Below are positions 48,501 through 60,489 of a DNA stretch of 64,000 nt, piece after piece. The DNA lies in the NCBI GenBank assembly GCA_951230915.1, contig OX579639.1, positions 558,001 through 622,000 on the forward strand. The letters run 5' to 3'. This DNA is from Antitrichia curtipendula (lineage: Eukaryota > Streptophyta > Bryopsida > Hypnales > Leucodontaceae). The first letter of the stretch is position 1. Every line of letters starts with the position of its first letter. A model generated the notes under the pieces. The model was not told where the DNA came from, made no database searches, and saw only the letters and a program-made list of their open reading frames with translations. Both the position numbers and the translations under genes were made by a program.

Positions 48501-51500
48501 GTGCTGAACGCTATGTCCATGTTGAAAGAGTGCTAGCTCTGAGAATTATCAAATGTATAAATGTTTAAAAAGGTGTGTGCATTTTTAGTCTTCGGAGTGA
48601 ATGAAGAGAACCTTTCCGAAAGTGATCAGTTGATAATGAAATTCATACCTGCAAAAAGTTACAAAAACTGATCAGAAACTCCGTAGATCAAATCTAATCA
48701 TTTAGTCACATGCAATCAACTGTTCTAACGAGGTGCTGCAAATCATACAGTTATCTCTTCACAATTGGGTTTAAGGGTTTAGGGTTTAGGGTTTAGGAAA
48801 ACGTGTATGCTTACAATGTCTGCTGGTCAAGTGTGCAAAGTCGAGGCCATATGTACTTCTGAATCTGTTCTTGAACAGGATACCTGAGAGAGAATACACG
48901 AAACCAGGTCAGAGAGGAAACAGACAGCCAACGAAACAGGTAGGGAACGTGACAATCGCACTGAGCTTCTTGCAAAGAGGTGGCAATTGCTCCGAGCTTA
49001 CATTTCAAGGAGATGCAGTTGTGTTTCCTCAGGAAGAGGCTCCAATGGCACCCACCCAAGGCGAACCACGATGCGGCCTACATTCACATCCACCTGCGCA
49101 GAAAGCAAAGTCCCATATTTTCAGATTCGGAAAAGAAAACTTATGGCGTACAGAATCTTGCATTCACGATCAATGAACAACTCCTGCAGCTCAATTTTTA
49201 CATTTAAAACACATCTTTCTTTGACCCGAATTCTATATTCATTTCTATATAACAAGCAAAGGACTTTCGCGTACAGGAAAAGAGGGGTGATGCAGAGTGA
49301 GCAGTCGTATGCATTCCACGCTTTTGATCCCCAAGCCACGCACGCTTGTAAGAAAATTCCTGCGTTATCAAACAACGTGGAATAAGTACAGAAAGGATTC
49401 GGGACGTGACCCTAAACCCTAAACCCTGAATCCCTGAAATTTTCTCACAGGAGTGCAAACAAACTGCAACATGGTGGAGTGAAAGCTTACTGAGCATTAA
49501 CGGGAGAGAGCTCCCGGACCCACTCTAGGTCAAGGTTCCCATCCTGATCACGATGAATCCTATCAAGCAGTGACTGCCAGAAAACAGTAAAAATACAAAA
49601 AAGAAAGGTTAGCACATATGGAAGGTGATTTACGAATTCGCTGCTCGAGCAGCCCAAACGGAAAGGATGGCATCAGAGACCAAGAGGTTTGGCTACCTTG
49701 ATTCTTCCACTCAGTATGTTATTCATTCCCCGCTCCTTGATTACATTGGCAAGCACCGCCACATCGGCACGTCGCACGCCCTCCCAATGGACAGAATCGG
49801 CTGTGAAGGGATCCCTTCCGAATTCTTTATTGGACAGAACGTCAGCTCGAAGAGCCTCCCACGTTACTTGCTGTTCTGAATTTAGCTTATAGTGGACTTT
49901 CAGCTCATAATTGGCACGCTCTCCCCCTGAGAGCAGCCTGAGATTCGTCTTGAATCTGTTGATGTCCACATACCTATTATTCCGTGGCATTTTACGTCTG
50001 TACGATTTCAAGGGCACCCTTTGGTCCTGGACAACTTCTTCTCGGCCTGTCGTCTGCTTGCCCAGGATAGCACGAAGGGCGGCTGCGAGAACTTTCTCCG
50101 TCTCATCTGGTGTCGAAGAATCGTCATTCACAGAGAATCGAAATTTATCTTCAAGCGTCGAATGGTTCTTCGAAGACGATGCTTTCTCAGGCTGCGCTCC
50201 CATGTCTGCGGTAGCCGCTCGGGTGTCAGAATGAGATGCCTTTCTGGGATTTTCTTGCACTGGGTTTGCAGCTCTCGGCACTTCTGAAATGGTTTCTGAG
50301 ACTGGTGTGGTTTCCTCACAAGCAGTTGCTGGTACAGACTCATCAGGAATTCCGGCACGAGTACAGATCATTTCCATGGACGAGCAGTCACCCAGAGGGA
50401 CTGAGGCCGACCCTAAATGCGATGCTCCCAGATCAATCACAAGGTTGATATCGAAGCGGTTGTCAAGGGTTTCCGCGCTCCTTTCGTCACCAGAGAAGCT
50501 CCAAGGATCTGACTGGTCTGGGTCTTTTTGTGCTTCGTCTCCGGATGGCGAATTTCCAATGGCAACCGTTGCCCCCTGTGACTCGACTAAGAGTGTCGTC
50601 AGACGAGTATGCTTCATGGATACCTCAGTGGCCACGGGAGCGTCCCGAGTTTCTGTATCGGGCATGCGAGATGCATTCTCTTGCTGATTATAGATCCCTG
50701 CATCCGCCGACTCCATCGAGCCCTCCGTGGGAACAAGCTCTCCTGCCATACGTGGAGAACCCACACCAAGGTCTGCACTAGTCCCTGCTGAGCATCCACC
50801 TGGGCTGATCTCCTCTATTACTGATGATTGCTCCTCCGTAGGAACATCTATCCCAGTTCTGGCATCCTCAGAAGCTGGAAAGTGTGCACGCAACGCCATG
50901 AAAGCATTGCTGAATCCAAACCACATCAACAAATCATCAATTACTATTTGACATATGCAAGGCATCCAATTCTAAAAAAACTCGCATATTGGCTTCATTG
51001 CAAATCTGAAGAAGCTACTTATGTGCTGGAAAGACAAGCATTCATTACAAGCAGAAAGTCTCAATCAATCGTTTCTGTCACGTCTGAGAATGCATCTACA
51101 AGTTCGATAAGTGGGATACGGACGTGCCTGGATAGGAAATCTGAGACATTCTGGGTGAGGAACACCCCAACCACGGAGTCCAGTACCGAACCCCCCCATT
51201 TGGAGAATGCACGATCTCCTGCAATGCCAATACCAGGCCCATTAACCACAAGAAATCATTAGATTTTGGGAACTCAAGTCACAATGGCTAATCTATCTGC
51301 GACGTCTCACGGGAAATCTCTGTAGCTTACAAAGTCAGAACACAGTTGGGAACTTTCGAGATGCAAGCGAAGGGGATCTACCTTGCACTTGGCGCATGAT
51401 ACCATTGAAATGGTGCGCGCGATCACTCCACAACTTCCTTGCTTCGACCCAATCCCCATCAGCATGGTCGGCATCCTTCACCTCACCACCTTGCAGCATC

Positions 51501-54500
51501 AACCGCTCGAAAGTATTAATGGTCAGCGGGTCCAACTTCACCCGGGGCTTGTATTTGAATTTCGGTCTCATCTCCTGATACACAACCATGTCACTTGACT
51601 TCGGTGCGTACACCACCAGTTGGAGTGGCTCTTGTGCATCGCTCTCCCTTGACTGTAAAGGCACCGGGAAGGAAGAGGTAGGTCTTGGCTCCCAGAAGGC
51701 GAGCTGGTTGGCACTATTGTCCTCGGGGGCAACATCCTCTGACGAATTCAAGATGCCAATAGCGGAATTATCAGTCCCTGCAGCAGCAGCTAATTCCACC
51801 GCTGGCAGGAGCGAGCGCCGTGTTCGCTGGGTCAGAGTGGATCGCTTTCGCCGTGCTGGCGTAGGACTTGTTTGCTCGCCACCACTGTCCGAGCTGTCCC
51901 CGCCCCCGAAAGAGTTCTCAATTTGCGCAAATGATGGAGAGTTTTGAAAGGGCATATTAGCTGAGAGCACGACCAACGTATTTCCTCGTGGTGTGGTGGG
52001 AGGCTCTTCCATCCAGTCAGAACCTTCTGGCACCGGAACACCTGCCAAGTTGGGTATGCACCGGTACTCGGATGAAGTTCCGTGTTGCAGATCCGACTCG
52101 GTGGTGGCCTTCTCCATCGTCAACTCGAAAGCCCCTGGATCCGGCAGTCGCAGCTCCTGCTGCTCCAATGCGGAGCCCAACTCTGCCCGCTGTTCTGAAA
52201 GTGACCCTCCGATCATCATGGTGGGCAGCACGGAGCTTGTGAGGTCGACCGCCGTTGTACACAGGTCACTGACCATTGCCATGAAGATATTTGGCACTTC
52301 AGCAGCTGTGGGGACCGAAGCCAAATCTGTTGCTTTGCATGACGGCTTCGCACGCTCGTTATGCCGTTGCCGTTTACTGGGCTGGACTTTTCGACCCGAG
52401 GAAGGCTCCACGAACTCCGCAGATCCAGTGGCCCGAAGGTAATGCTCGCGCACTGCTTCTGCTCTCTTCGCATTGTTGTTGTGTTCAAAAACTCCTCTGG
52501 CCGGTCGAACTGCGCATGTGGTAACGCACTTGAGGTCAATGAATATACCTTAGAATCAGAACAGGCGCCCGGATGTTCATTTGGAAATTCAATGTGTACC
52601 GATGGACACAAATAATCGCTCTATGCAAAACTCCGCTTCACTGCTCAAGAAATACATGCGTTCGCAGATAAAAGACTTACGCTCCTTTCGTTCGATGGTC
52701 GCCTTAGGAATCTTGGCGGGCTTTGTGACTTTCGTTTTTTCGGGCCTCCACACCTTGGGACGAGGGCGTTTCTTTTTCAGCTTGACATTCGCTTTGAAGG
52801 TTACTGATTCCGGAAATCCATTTTGGAGCTTTATATCACAAGCACACGCATCAAGACAGTCATTCAGAAGCAATGAACAAAGTAATGCCGACGTTCCGAC
52901 CATGAAGCAGACAGAGTCGAGTGAACAGCGTCTATCGCCATGGCCAAGGTTCCAAACAATTCTGGGAAAGCACCATCGGCGAAGTAGAGAGTGAGGAGTT
53001 TGAGAATGACATCAGACAGATGGGTTGGAAGACGTACCAATCCAGAACCCTCAGGAGTGCGCCCAGATATCTTGAGCTCGAAAGTGAGACGTCCCTTGGG
53101 GAAGCGTGTACGCGCGTTCATCGTGGAATCAACGTCTACAAAAAACCCGATTCTCAAATCAGCAACTCAGACAGAAAGCAAGTCAAGCGTGAATCAACAT
53201 CTGGATTGCAGCAGTAGCAGCAGATAGAAACATGCGCATGAAAATTGCTTGCCACTGAATCTGAAAATTAAGTGTCCGCGAAGGGAATGAGTTACTATAC
53301 CAGATGCGGTCCAGGAACCGTCCTTGTCGTCATCTGCAGCAGCAGCAGCAGCAGCAGCAGCGCTCTCACTAGGTGTCGCAGAAGTTCGATTACCCAATTC
53401 ACATTCGCCATTACTTTCCTGAATTTTGTCAGGAGTCTGCGGGCACATGGGCGACGACGCCTCCTTCGGCAAGGTTGGGGGATTTGCGGCGGCGGCGGCG
53501 GGCGGGGCATGTTGTGGCCCAACTTGTCCTGGGACGGAGTGAAAGACTGCAGCATCCTCGACCAAGATTCGCCGGGCCTTGCAAGTCTTTTGAATCTCAG
53601 TTTGCAATTTCAATGAAAAGGGCTTGTCGTCACTATCTGAAACGTCCGAAGAGCCTCCTTCACTGCCGGTGGAAATCGTCTCTACTTCTCCCAGCTGCTC
53701 CATACTATCCAGCTGCTGCTCATAATCCTCCGGGTATGGTACACCCGGGTAGTATGTTAACCACTCATAACATGGTGTGCTGGTGTTGACAAAGTCTTTG
53801 AAGACTCTAGGATTCCTCCGCCGTTGTGGGCGCCCCACGTCTGCGGTAGCGGCAGCTGCTTGAGCTTCTGGTAGCTTGCCATTGGTTCCATCCTCTTGCC
53901 TCATGGTCCCTGTCACCCCAGCCAACACTGGCGGAGAAGGTGCATCTCTTTCCATCCTGGTAGAACGCCGCCCTTCCCATGCCTTCGGTGACGCTGATGA
54001 AGGGGCCGACTCCTCGCTCTTCTCCACGACAGGAGTAGCAGCAACAGTAGTCGAAGTATCCTGGCCTTCATCGCAGTTGACCTCGCAATCATACTGTGCA
54101 AAGCATTAAACGTGAAACGAATTGGTACTACAACCCTACGAAAACCTTGGAATCGCCGCTCTGCGTCACCCTAAGCTCTTTTCTGCCCCCTCCAGCATTT
54201 GCCATTTGGCACCAGGCTATGGCGCCCTAGAAACTCTACCGGTTTTGTTTCCCAGCTTAATGGCAGATAAATTTTTCAACATAAAAGTGAGAATAGCAAT
54301 GTTTACCTCTGGTAGCCTTGATGAGGTGTGTGCGACTACTGCTCCTGCTGCTTCCGGCACGCATGGCTGTTGGAATTTCCTTCTCGAGTAGAATTTTCTT
54401 GTTCTTCTGTAGACGAATTTGAATTGCTCCTGCCTAGCATCCGAGCTTTGGCATCGGGGTTCTTCGTTGTGCGAGCTGCCTGCCGAAGTGCCACTGGCAG

Positions 54501-54898
54501 AAGAGCGGCCGCCGGCCCTGGGTAAGGCCAGTTGAGCCTGCAAGTAAATTCCAAGGCAAGTGATGCGTTATTTCGCTCTGACATGTGAGCCTGGATCAAC
54601 GCATGCGGCAACAGCTACAGTGTCCACGCTGTCCTGGCCTCTCCCCGACTCGGGTTGCGCACAAGTATTATATCTTACAAAGGCAAAGGCAGCGTGTAAT
54701 ACGTCCTTGTAAAATGCAAGAACATGCATCGAGTAGCTCATTCTGCAACGGAGTGGAATCGTGAAGATTCCTCTGTGAACCTCCGTCCACAAGCAAGGGA
54801 GCAAAACCAGAATGATCTTCAAAGCGAATGTCAAAAAATGTAAGAAATCGAATTGCAATCTACTTCTAAGCATTTTCCCCACGTACCCCCGTTGCCAT
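45511..54898 (-). CDS. DME: DEMETER/ROS1-type 5-methylcytosine DNA glycosylase
   Basis: Exons (minus strand): 54898-54887, 54537-54307, 54093-53301, 53135-53038, ~52803-52681, 52494-51382, 51218-51128, 50909-49697, 49573-49491, 49359-49275, 49093-49002, 48883-48815, 48648-48612, 48419-48337, 48067-47501, 47327-47291, 46934-46877, 46733-46633, 46468-46403, 46284-46170, 46008-45970, 45659-45511. Phases agree from exon 6 to the end; exons 3-5 are tentative. About 1750 aa, near Arabidopsis DME. Domain A: KWGGSVLDSVVGVFLTQNVS and NAFMALRAHFP. Domain B: VKERGMNN-type block, HhH VRGLGIKSVECIRLL with catalytic Lys, VDVNVGR with catalytic Asp, and a 4Fe-4S motif C-x6-C-x2-C-x5-C (FCTKSKPNCNACPMRSQC). 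C-terminal RRM-like domain: YELPDHHPLL, DKRDPDDP, GSFPLNGTYFQVNE, DVPRTLLWNL, YVCVRALDQ. The enzyme excises 5-methylcytosine in the nucleus and starts base-excision demethylation. The N-terminus is poorly conserved and includes a poly-Ala run encoded by a GCA/CAG repeat. Confidence 0.93.
47395..47414. repeat. Interstitial telomeric repeat in demethylase intron 15
   Basis: Nearly three CCCTAAA units on the plus strand (TTTAGGG on the coding strand), within the intron between exons 47501-48067 and 47291-47327. Confidence 0.9.
48767..48797. repeat. Interstitial telomeric repeat in demethylase intron 12
   Basis: About four GGGTTTA units on the plus strand, opposite in orientation to the arrays in introns 9 and 15. 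It lies between exons 48815-48883 and 48612-48648. Confidence 0.9.
49410..49427. repeat. Interstitial telomeric repeat in demethylase intron 9
   Basis: About 2.5 CCCTAAA units, between exons 49491-49573 and 49275-49359. Confidence 0.85.
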
Positions 54899-55938
54899 AG
54901 CCGATGAATTGCTCCTCTTCTTCTTCACCTGCTCAGCACTCGAGCAATATTAAGCTTAATGAATAGTCATTTCACTCTCCTCGGTTGATCGCCATGATCA
55001 TTTACACACTCCTAACAACCTGAGAACCAGTGGAAGTTGGAGAAATTAAAGAATTACACCGATGTGTGCAGCCAGCATGCATGCATTGTCGGCAATCCCG
55101 TGCAGGACGCGCCATGTGGGGGGACTTACCGCCCATGCGATGTCTGTGCGGATGCCGGGCACGTGCAGCGCGCGAATTACCTGGGCCCGCGTCATCGGTG
55201 ACGCTTCGCGCTGAGGATTATGTTGTCGTGGGCTTCAATGCACCCCAATAAATGCCGCCGCCGAGCTGCGCGCGTACGTCCCAATCAAAAGCCCCTGGCC
55301 GCGAGAAGTGACAATTACCCCTTTAAACCAACGAATCGCCCAATTGCACCCCGTCGTGACGACTGGCAAGAAGCAAGCGAGCAGGACTGCACCTAGATCT
55401 GTGGGAACGATGGTAGGGAATGATGCTTGCACATTCAAGCCAACGTGGGTAGCAGCAGCGCTGCGCTAGCAGCAATTACTTCAGTTAATTGTGATGACGG
55501 CGGGAGCAGCAGCAGATGCCCTCGGCGCGCTTCCTTCCAAACCATGGCTGCAAGCCTGCAACCCACCCCAACCCAGCAATAGCGAAGGTAGTGCGTGTCC
55601 ACTGGCAGTCGTAGTCGTGTCCGACAAGAAACGGGGCCACACCATGCAGCATGGAGAGTGGGTCGAGCGGAGGGGAAGGGGCCGAATGAGAGTGGGAGAG
55701 TTAGTGGAAGCTGTTAACAATAAGTCAGTGACGGCGGAGTGAGTGCTTGCTCCACACAGGCCGTAACTTTCACTTTCTAAGCCGTCGGTGTCGTCCTGGA
55801 GTGCAGAATCCATAAATTGCCAGTGCTGTACGACGGTATAAGTGGAGCAGCACAGGCACGCCATGGGCAATTTGGCATCACGCAAGCGAGCGCAGAGGGA
55901 AGAGCTCCTGAGAGAATGAGAAGGACTTTGAACGATAG
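54899..55938 (-). promoter_or_regulatory. Probable promoter and 5' leader of the demethylase gene
   Basis: A GC-rich island directly upstream of the proposed ATG at 54898. The ATG opens a 12-nt coding exon that ends at a strong gtacgt donor, so more leader or even upstream coding exons may lie here. The minus-strand open frame at 55481-55885 resembles nothing and is probably chance in GC-rich DNA. Confidence 0.45.
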
Positions 55939-56178
55939 CATTGTTAACCAGCCTAAACCATTTCCCCTTGGAGATAGGAATAATCCCTCTCTAGACGTCT
56001 GGGAAAGAATTTAGTTTGATCTGCAAAGAGTTGTTGGATGGCTGAGAAGTTGCAACACTAACTTAGTTTCATTGGGTGAGTGGGAAGTTCCAAGAGGGTC
56101 ACTAGTTAGCTAGGAAGTTGCCATATTGCTGAAGCAAAAAAGGAAAACCACCCCTTGTATTGGTTAGTCGTTAAAGGA

Positions 56179-56475
56179 CTACACTAAAATTGATAAATAG
56201 TGTTGGGTGATAATTAGTGTTGTTCCCTATTTTTTACTCCCAACACTATTTTCCAACTTAGGTGTAAATAGTATAGGGGCACTTAACTCCTGACGTCGTC
56301 GTCTAGACCTTCCCTGGGAAACTCTAATTTCCACCTCCCGCCATCAAAATTTTACTATAGAGCTAAAATAGTGTTAGAATGGATGAATAATGTTCTAACA
56401 CTAACCTTGCAAATCACAATTAGTGTTATTGTTGACAATTAGTGGAGCCAACACTATTTACCAATTTTAGTGTAG
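56179..56475. mobile_element. 297-bp MITE with CACTA-like ends
   Basis: The first 28 bp (starting CTACACTAAAATTG) and the last 28 bp (ending CAATTTTAGTGTAG) are inverted repeats with one mismatch. AATAGTGTTGG/ATTAGTGTTG motifs recur inside. Non-coding; inserted in the left part of the composite block. Confidence 0.85.
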
Positions 56476-57889
56476 CTTGTGACTGTGGAAATCATTGGTT
56501 GTAGAAATTCAAAAGCACTCGTTGGAAGTCAAACTATTGTATAAGACCTCCCCTTTCCATACAAAATTTTGAAGTTGAATGGTTGCACTGCATAGATGGA
56601 TTCTTTCTCATTCATCGGCCGTGAAAAGGCCAGAGCATCTTTTAGAGGTTAACAATGTTTTGAGGGCTAGGAAAAATGACTAGGGAAGATTGACTATGGT
56701 AAGATGACTCATTGCAACAAGGCCTCCTGTATACAGCCAAACTAAAAAAAATAGAATAATTTTTTGACCACACGAGAAAAATATAAAAATGAGCCTCTAA
56801 TTTTTGGAGTATTTAATTTATATTTCAAGAATTCATAATTGGTTTAGGATCTTTGATTTCAAATAGAAATAGAAACTTTTTAAATTTGATCATCCATAAT
56901 AATAAGAAGTTCCTACAATCTTTCTAAGGTAAAAAATTTGAAATAAAGCTCCAAAAGACCATTCCACGAAACATCGGACTTCCTTATATTTGAATCCCCC
57001 AAAGCGGGTTGGAATTATTTATTGACTTGGTATAATATGTATGCTACTCAATAATTACACAAATGAATTTGAAGGGACCAAAAAACTCTAATTGACATGA
57101 AAATTTATGTGAATTCAAAAAGTATCAATGGATTTGCTAGATAATAGTTGTGACTTTTTCCAATGTCCTTTTACTTGCAATTTTTATGAAATATGTATAC
57201 AATATGCAAAAATGGTAAAATTCTATATTGTCACTTTGTCAAGGCTCAACCACACACTTGAGGTCCTTATTATTTTTTGAATTGTGAATAATGAGGATGG
57301 GCCTTATTTTCTTTTGTAAAATATATTACATAAAAATGTAATAAATTGTTGTATGGCATTGACCTTGAAAACATTATACAATTGGTTCATACAAAGAGAA
57401 TGATATGTGCATTCATTAATAAGTGTGTTTGTAATGAGAGGTATTATCAAGGGATGGTATGTTACAATGTACCATAGAATCTATTTCTAAGATGAAGAAT
57501 GTACTTCCTATCACTTGTGCCATTATTTTGTTTACTTCAATAGATAGTTTAATTTAATAAGCCTCTTGATGTATATTAGCTTTAAAAAATACAATAACAA
57601 CTATTTTCTTCTTTCATTTAAAAAATTGTTGATTTGACCAACCTCTAAAAACTATTTGCATTGAACATGGTAGAATTTTTTTCTACCATAATGTAGTCAA
57701 AATCTTTTTCTACCAAGAGACATTTAAAATCTTGAAAACCATCAAGAATCAAACTTCTCTTATTGCATAGAAACGGTAGGGAGTAGTTTTTAGCAATATA
57801 CGAATAAAAAAGCTGAAGTGCCAAAGGTCAATTATTTCAAGATGGTCATATTATACAATAATTGGGCTTAATTGGTGACTCTACAACAA

Positions 57890-58160
57890 CCAATGGTAAA
57901 TATCTCCACCACGTATTATAGAGTCTCCATCAGTTGTTGTAGTGTCAAACTTTACGACAACTGCCCATGGAGCACGAATATCTCCATCAGGGGGTTGTAC
58001 TGTCTGACTTTGCAACAACCACCCGATGGAGCACAAATATCTCTATAAGTGGTTCACTTATTGCAAAATTTGACACAAGTCCAGAACAAATATCTCCATC
58101 AATAGTTGTTGCAAAGTCTGACACGAGTCCAACACAAATATCTCCATCACTAGTTACTTC
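57890..58160. repeat. Degenerate ~60-bp tandem repeat
   Basis: About four units, each with ATATCTCCATCA, a TTGTTG stretch, a CTGACTTTGCAACAA-like stretch and a GGAGCAC or CCAACAC block. Diverged at perhaps 20-30%. Confidence 0.7.
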
Positions 58161-58849
58161 AACAAACTTTATGTACTTAAGGAGTTGCAAACGAAGAACA
58201 ACAATTATATATGCAAGTAAAAATTGTGCATTATGAAAGGTTTTATTGTATTATCAAGAGCAAAATCCACACTAAATTATTTATTTTATAATTAATGTTA
58301 CTTTTATAAAATCAATGTAGTGAGAACACTTTGAGGTTGGATAGAACCATATGAAAAGACTTTTTGAATCTAATTCATTTAAAATTTAAGATATTACATA
58401 ATAAATAAATAACAAGTTTTCAAGTGATTATATTCAAAAATTTACAACATTAAGTTGTAAATGTAAAAATTACAAAGTTACACTATTACACGATTTTAAA
58501 TGCACAAATTTCAAGATTTTTAAAATTCAATCTTTTAAATTTCAACTTTACAAATTGGTTGTCATTGGAAACACAACAAAGCCTCAATGTGAGAACACCA
58601 TTATCTTTTTATTTATATAAAGTTGGTAGGAAAATAGTCATTGACAAATACAAAAACACACTCAAAAAAACATTTCACATCATAGCTTTGTATTAAGTCT
58701 ATTCGCTCTTTTTATATGCCTCTCAAGATGCCTCTCTATTATGCTCAATTGCCCTCTATTTTTGCATTAATGACAAAGTCTGTTAACTATATAACATTGA
58801 TCTTTCATTGTGTTTTTAAAAACTTTCTAAGTATGAACATGCTAAGGGT

Positions 58850-59805
58850 ATGTTTGCACTTAGTAATAGGTACCTCAAGCACACTTTGATTCTTTCTAAA
58901 TTTTGAATAGAAGTTTAAAACAAGTTTGTTTTTTTTAATTTATAATTCAAGTGCAATGAGAATAGTGAAAGTGTGCTTGAAGTAGACTTCAAGCACACTA
59001 CAAGTACAATTTGATTTTTTTAAAGATTTATAAATAATATATTTTATTAAATTTTATTTTTATTCTATTTTAAATCAAATGCAATGAAAATTGTGAAAAT
59101 GTACTTGAGGTGTGTTGGAGGTCTACCTCAAGCACATTTTAAGCACATTTAAAAAAAAAAAAAAAATATTTGAATAGAATATTCCAACACTATTCTTTTT
59201 TGGAATTTTCATTCAAATGGAATGAGAAAAGTAAAAGTTTACTTGAGGTATGCTTAAGGTCTACCTCAAGCACACCTCAAGTCAACTTTGATTTTCTTTT
59301 AAATTTTGAATAGATTTATTCAACAAAAAAAGATTAGTTTATATTTATTTCAAATGCAATGAGAATAGTGAAAGTGTACTTGAAGTGGGCTTGAAGTAGA
59401 CCTCAAGCACACTACAACCATACTTTCAGTTTGTTTTTTTAATTTTGAAATATTTTTTAACAAATTTTCTTTTAGCTTTTAAAAAATTTAAATGGAATGA
59501 GAAATGTAAATTAAAGTTTATTTGATGTATGCTTGAGGACTACCTCAAGCACATGTCAAGCACACTTTGATTCTTTATTTTAATTAAATAATTTTTTTTA
59601 AATACTGTTATTTTATCTAATTTTAATTCAAATGCAATGAAAATAATAAAAGTGTGCTTGAGGTAGTCCTCAAGCTTACTTTAAGCACATTTTAGTTTTG
59701 ATTTTAAATTTTGATTAGAATATATCAACAATATTTTTTTCGGGAATTTTCATTCAAATGGAATCAAAAAAAGTAAATGTGTATTTGAGGTGTACTTGAG
59801 GGGGT
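58850..59805. repeat. ~125-140-bp tandem repeat, about seven units
   Basis: Each unit has AAATGCAATGAGAATAGTGA, a short palindromic block of the type CTTGAGGTCTACCTCAAG followed by CACAC, then an AT-rich spacer. Units start near 58868, 58992, 59128, 59264, 59402, 59545 and 59671. The palindromic block is the best conserved part. Confidence 0.85.
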
Positions 59806-60369
59806 GATGTTTTTTATTTGAATATGGTTCAAAAATAGGTCTGAATTTGTTCCTAAGACCCTCAATAACAACACTCTTTAGCATACCTTTAGCAATTATT
59901 ATCTTATCTTGTCTTGAACTTGTACCATTATGGCTCACATTTCATTTAAGCTACACATAACACTATTAATTCATAAATGCCAGGCTAGTAACTATGGAAA
60001 TCATCCATTTTGGTAATGTGTCACATCATCTACTTACCAAAAACCCAAAGCACTCATTGGATGTCAAACTACTCTACAAGATCTCTCCTTTCTGCACAAA
60101 ATTCCAATGATGAACAATTGCACTTTTGTCCTTTTGCATAGAAAGATTCTTTAACATCCATTGGGCAAAAAAAGTCCTTGGCATCATTTAAGTGTTAACT
60201 AATGTTGAAAGTTCTTTTTGCTGCCATGAAAAGCAAGAGCCCAGCATGGCAACTTCTAAGCCAGTCAATGACTCTGTGCAACTTCCCAGTCAGCCAATGC
60301 AGTGACACCAACTTTGCAACTTCCTTCCTACCAAGCCATTGACTCTATGCAGATTAAAATAGATTCCCT

Positions 60370-60489
60370 CCCCGGGATCCAGAGATCCCAATCTCCACGG
60401 AGGAATGATTTAGGTTGGTTAACAATGTTCCCCGGGATCCAGAGATCCCAATCTCCAAGGAGGAATGATTTAGGCTGGTTAACAATGTT
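60370..60489. repeat. 60-bp direct duplication
   Basis: Two adjacent 60-bp units containing CCCCGGGATCCAGAGATCCC and GGAGGAATGATTTAGG differ at only about two or three positions. It forms the end of the composite repeat block, so the right terminus has been tandemly doubled. Confidence 0.95.

Larger units (their letters stand above)
55939..60487. mobile_element. Composite repeat block with long inverted ends (MULE-like?)
   Basis: The first ~200 bp (from CATTGTTAACCAGCCTAA) are the diverged inverse of the last ~250 bp (ending GGCTGGTTAACAATG); shared blocks include GGGAAGTT and AGAAGTTGCCAT in the same order. Long inverted ends of this kind suggest a Mutator-like element, but I see no 9-bp target duplication and no transposase. 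Just inside, 56480-56690 and 59990-60215 are similar in direct orientation, so the history is complex. The interior is AT-rich and contains a MITE and two tandem arrays. Confidence 0.5.

Noticed and set aside
55481..55885. 134-codon minus-strand frame upstream of the demethylase
   Set aside because: It lies in GC-rich leader DNA, shows no family resemblance, and overlaps a frame of similar quality on the other strand.
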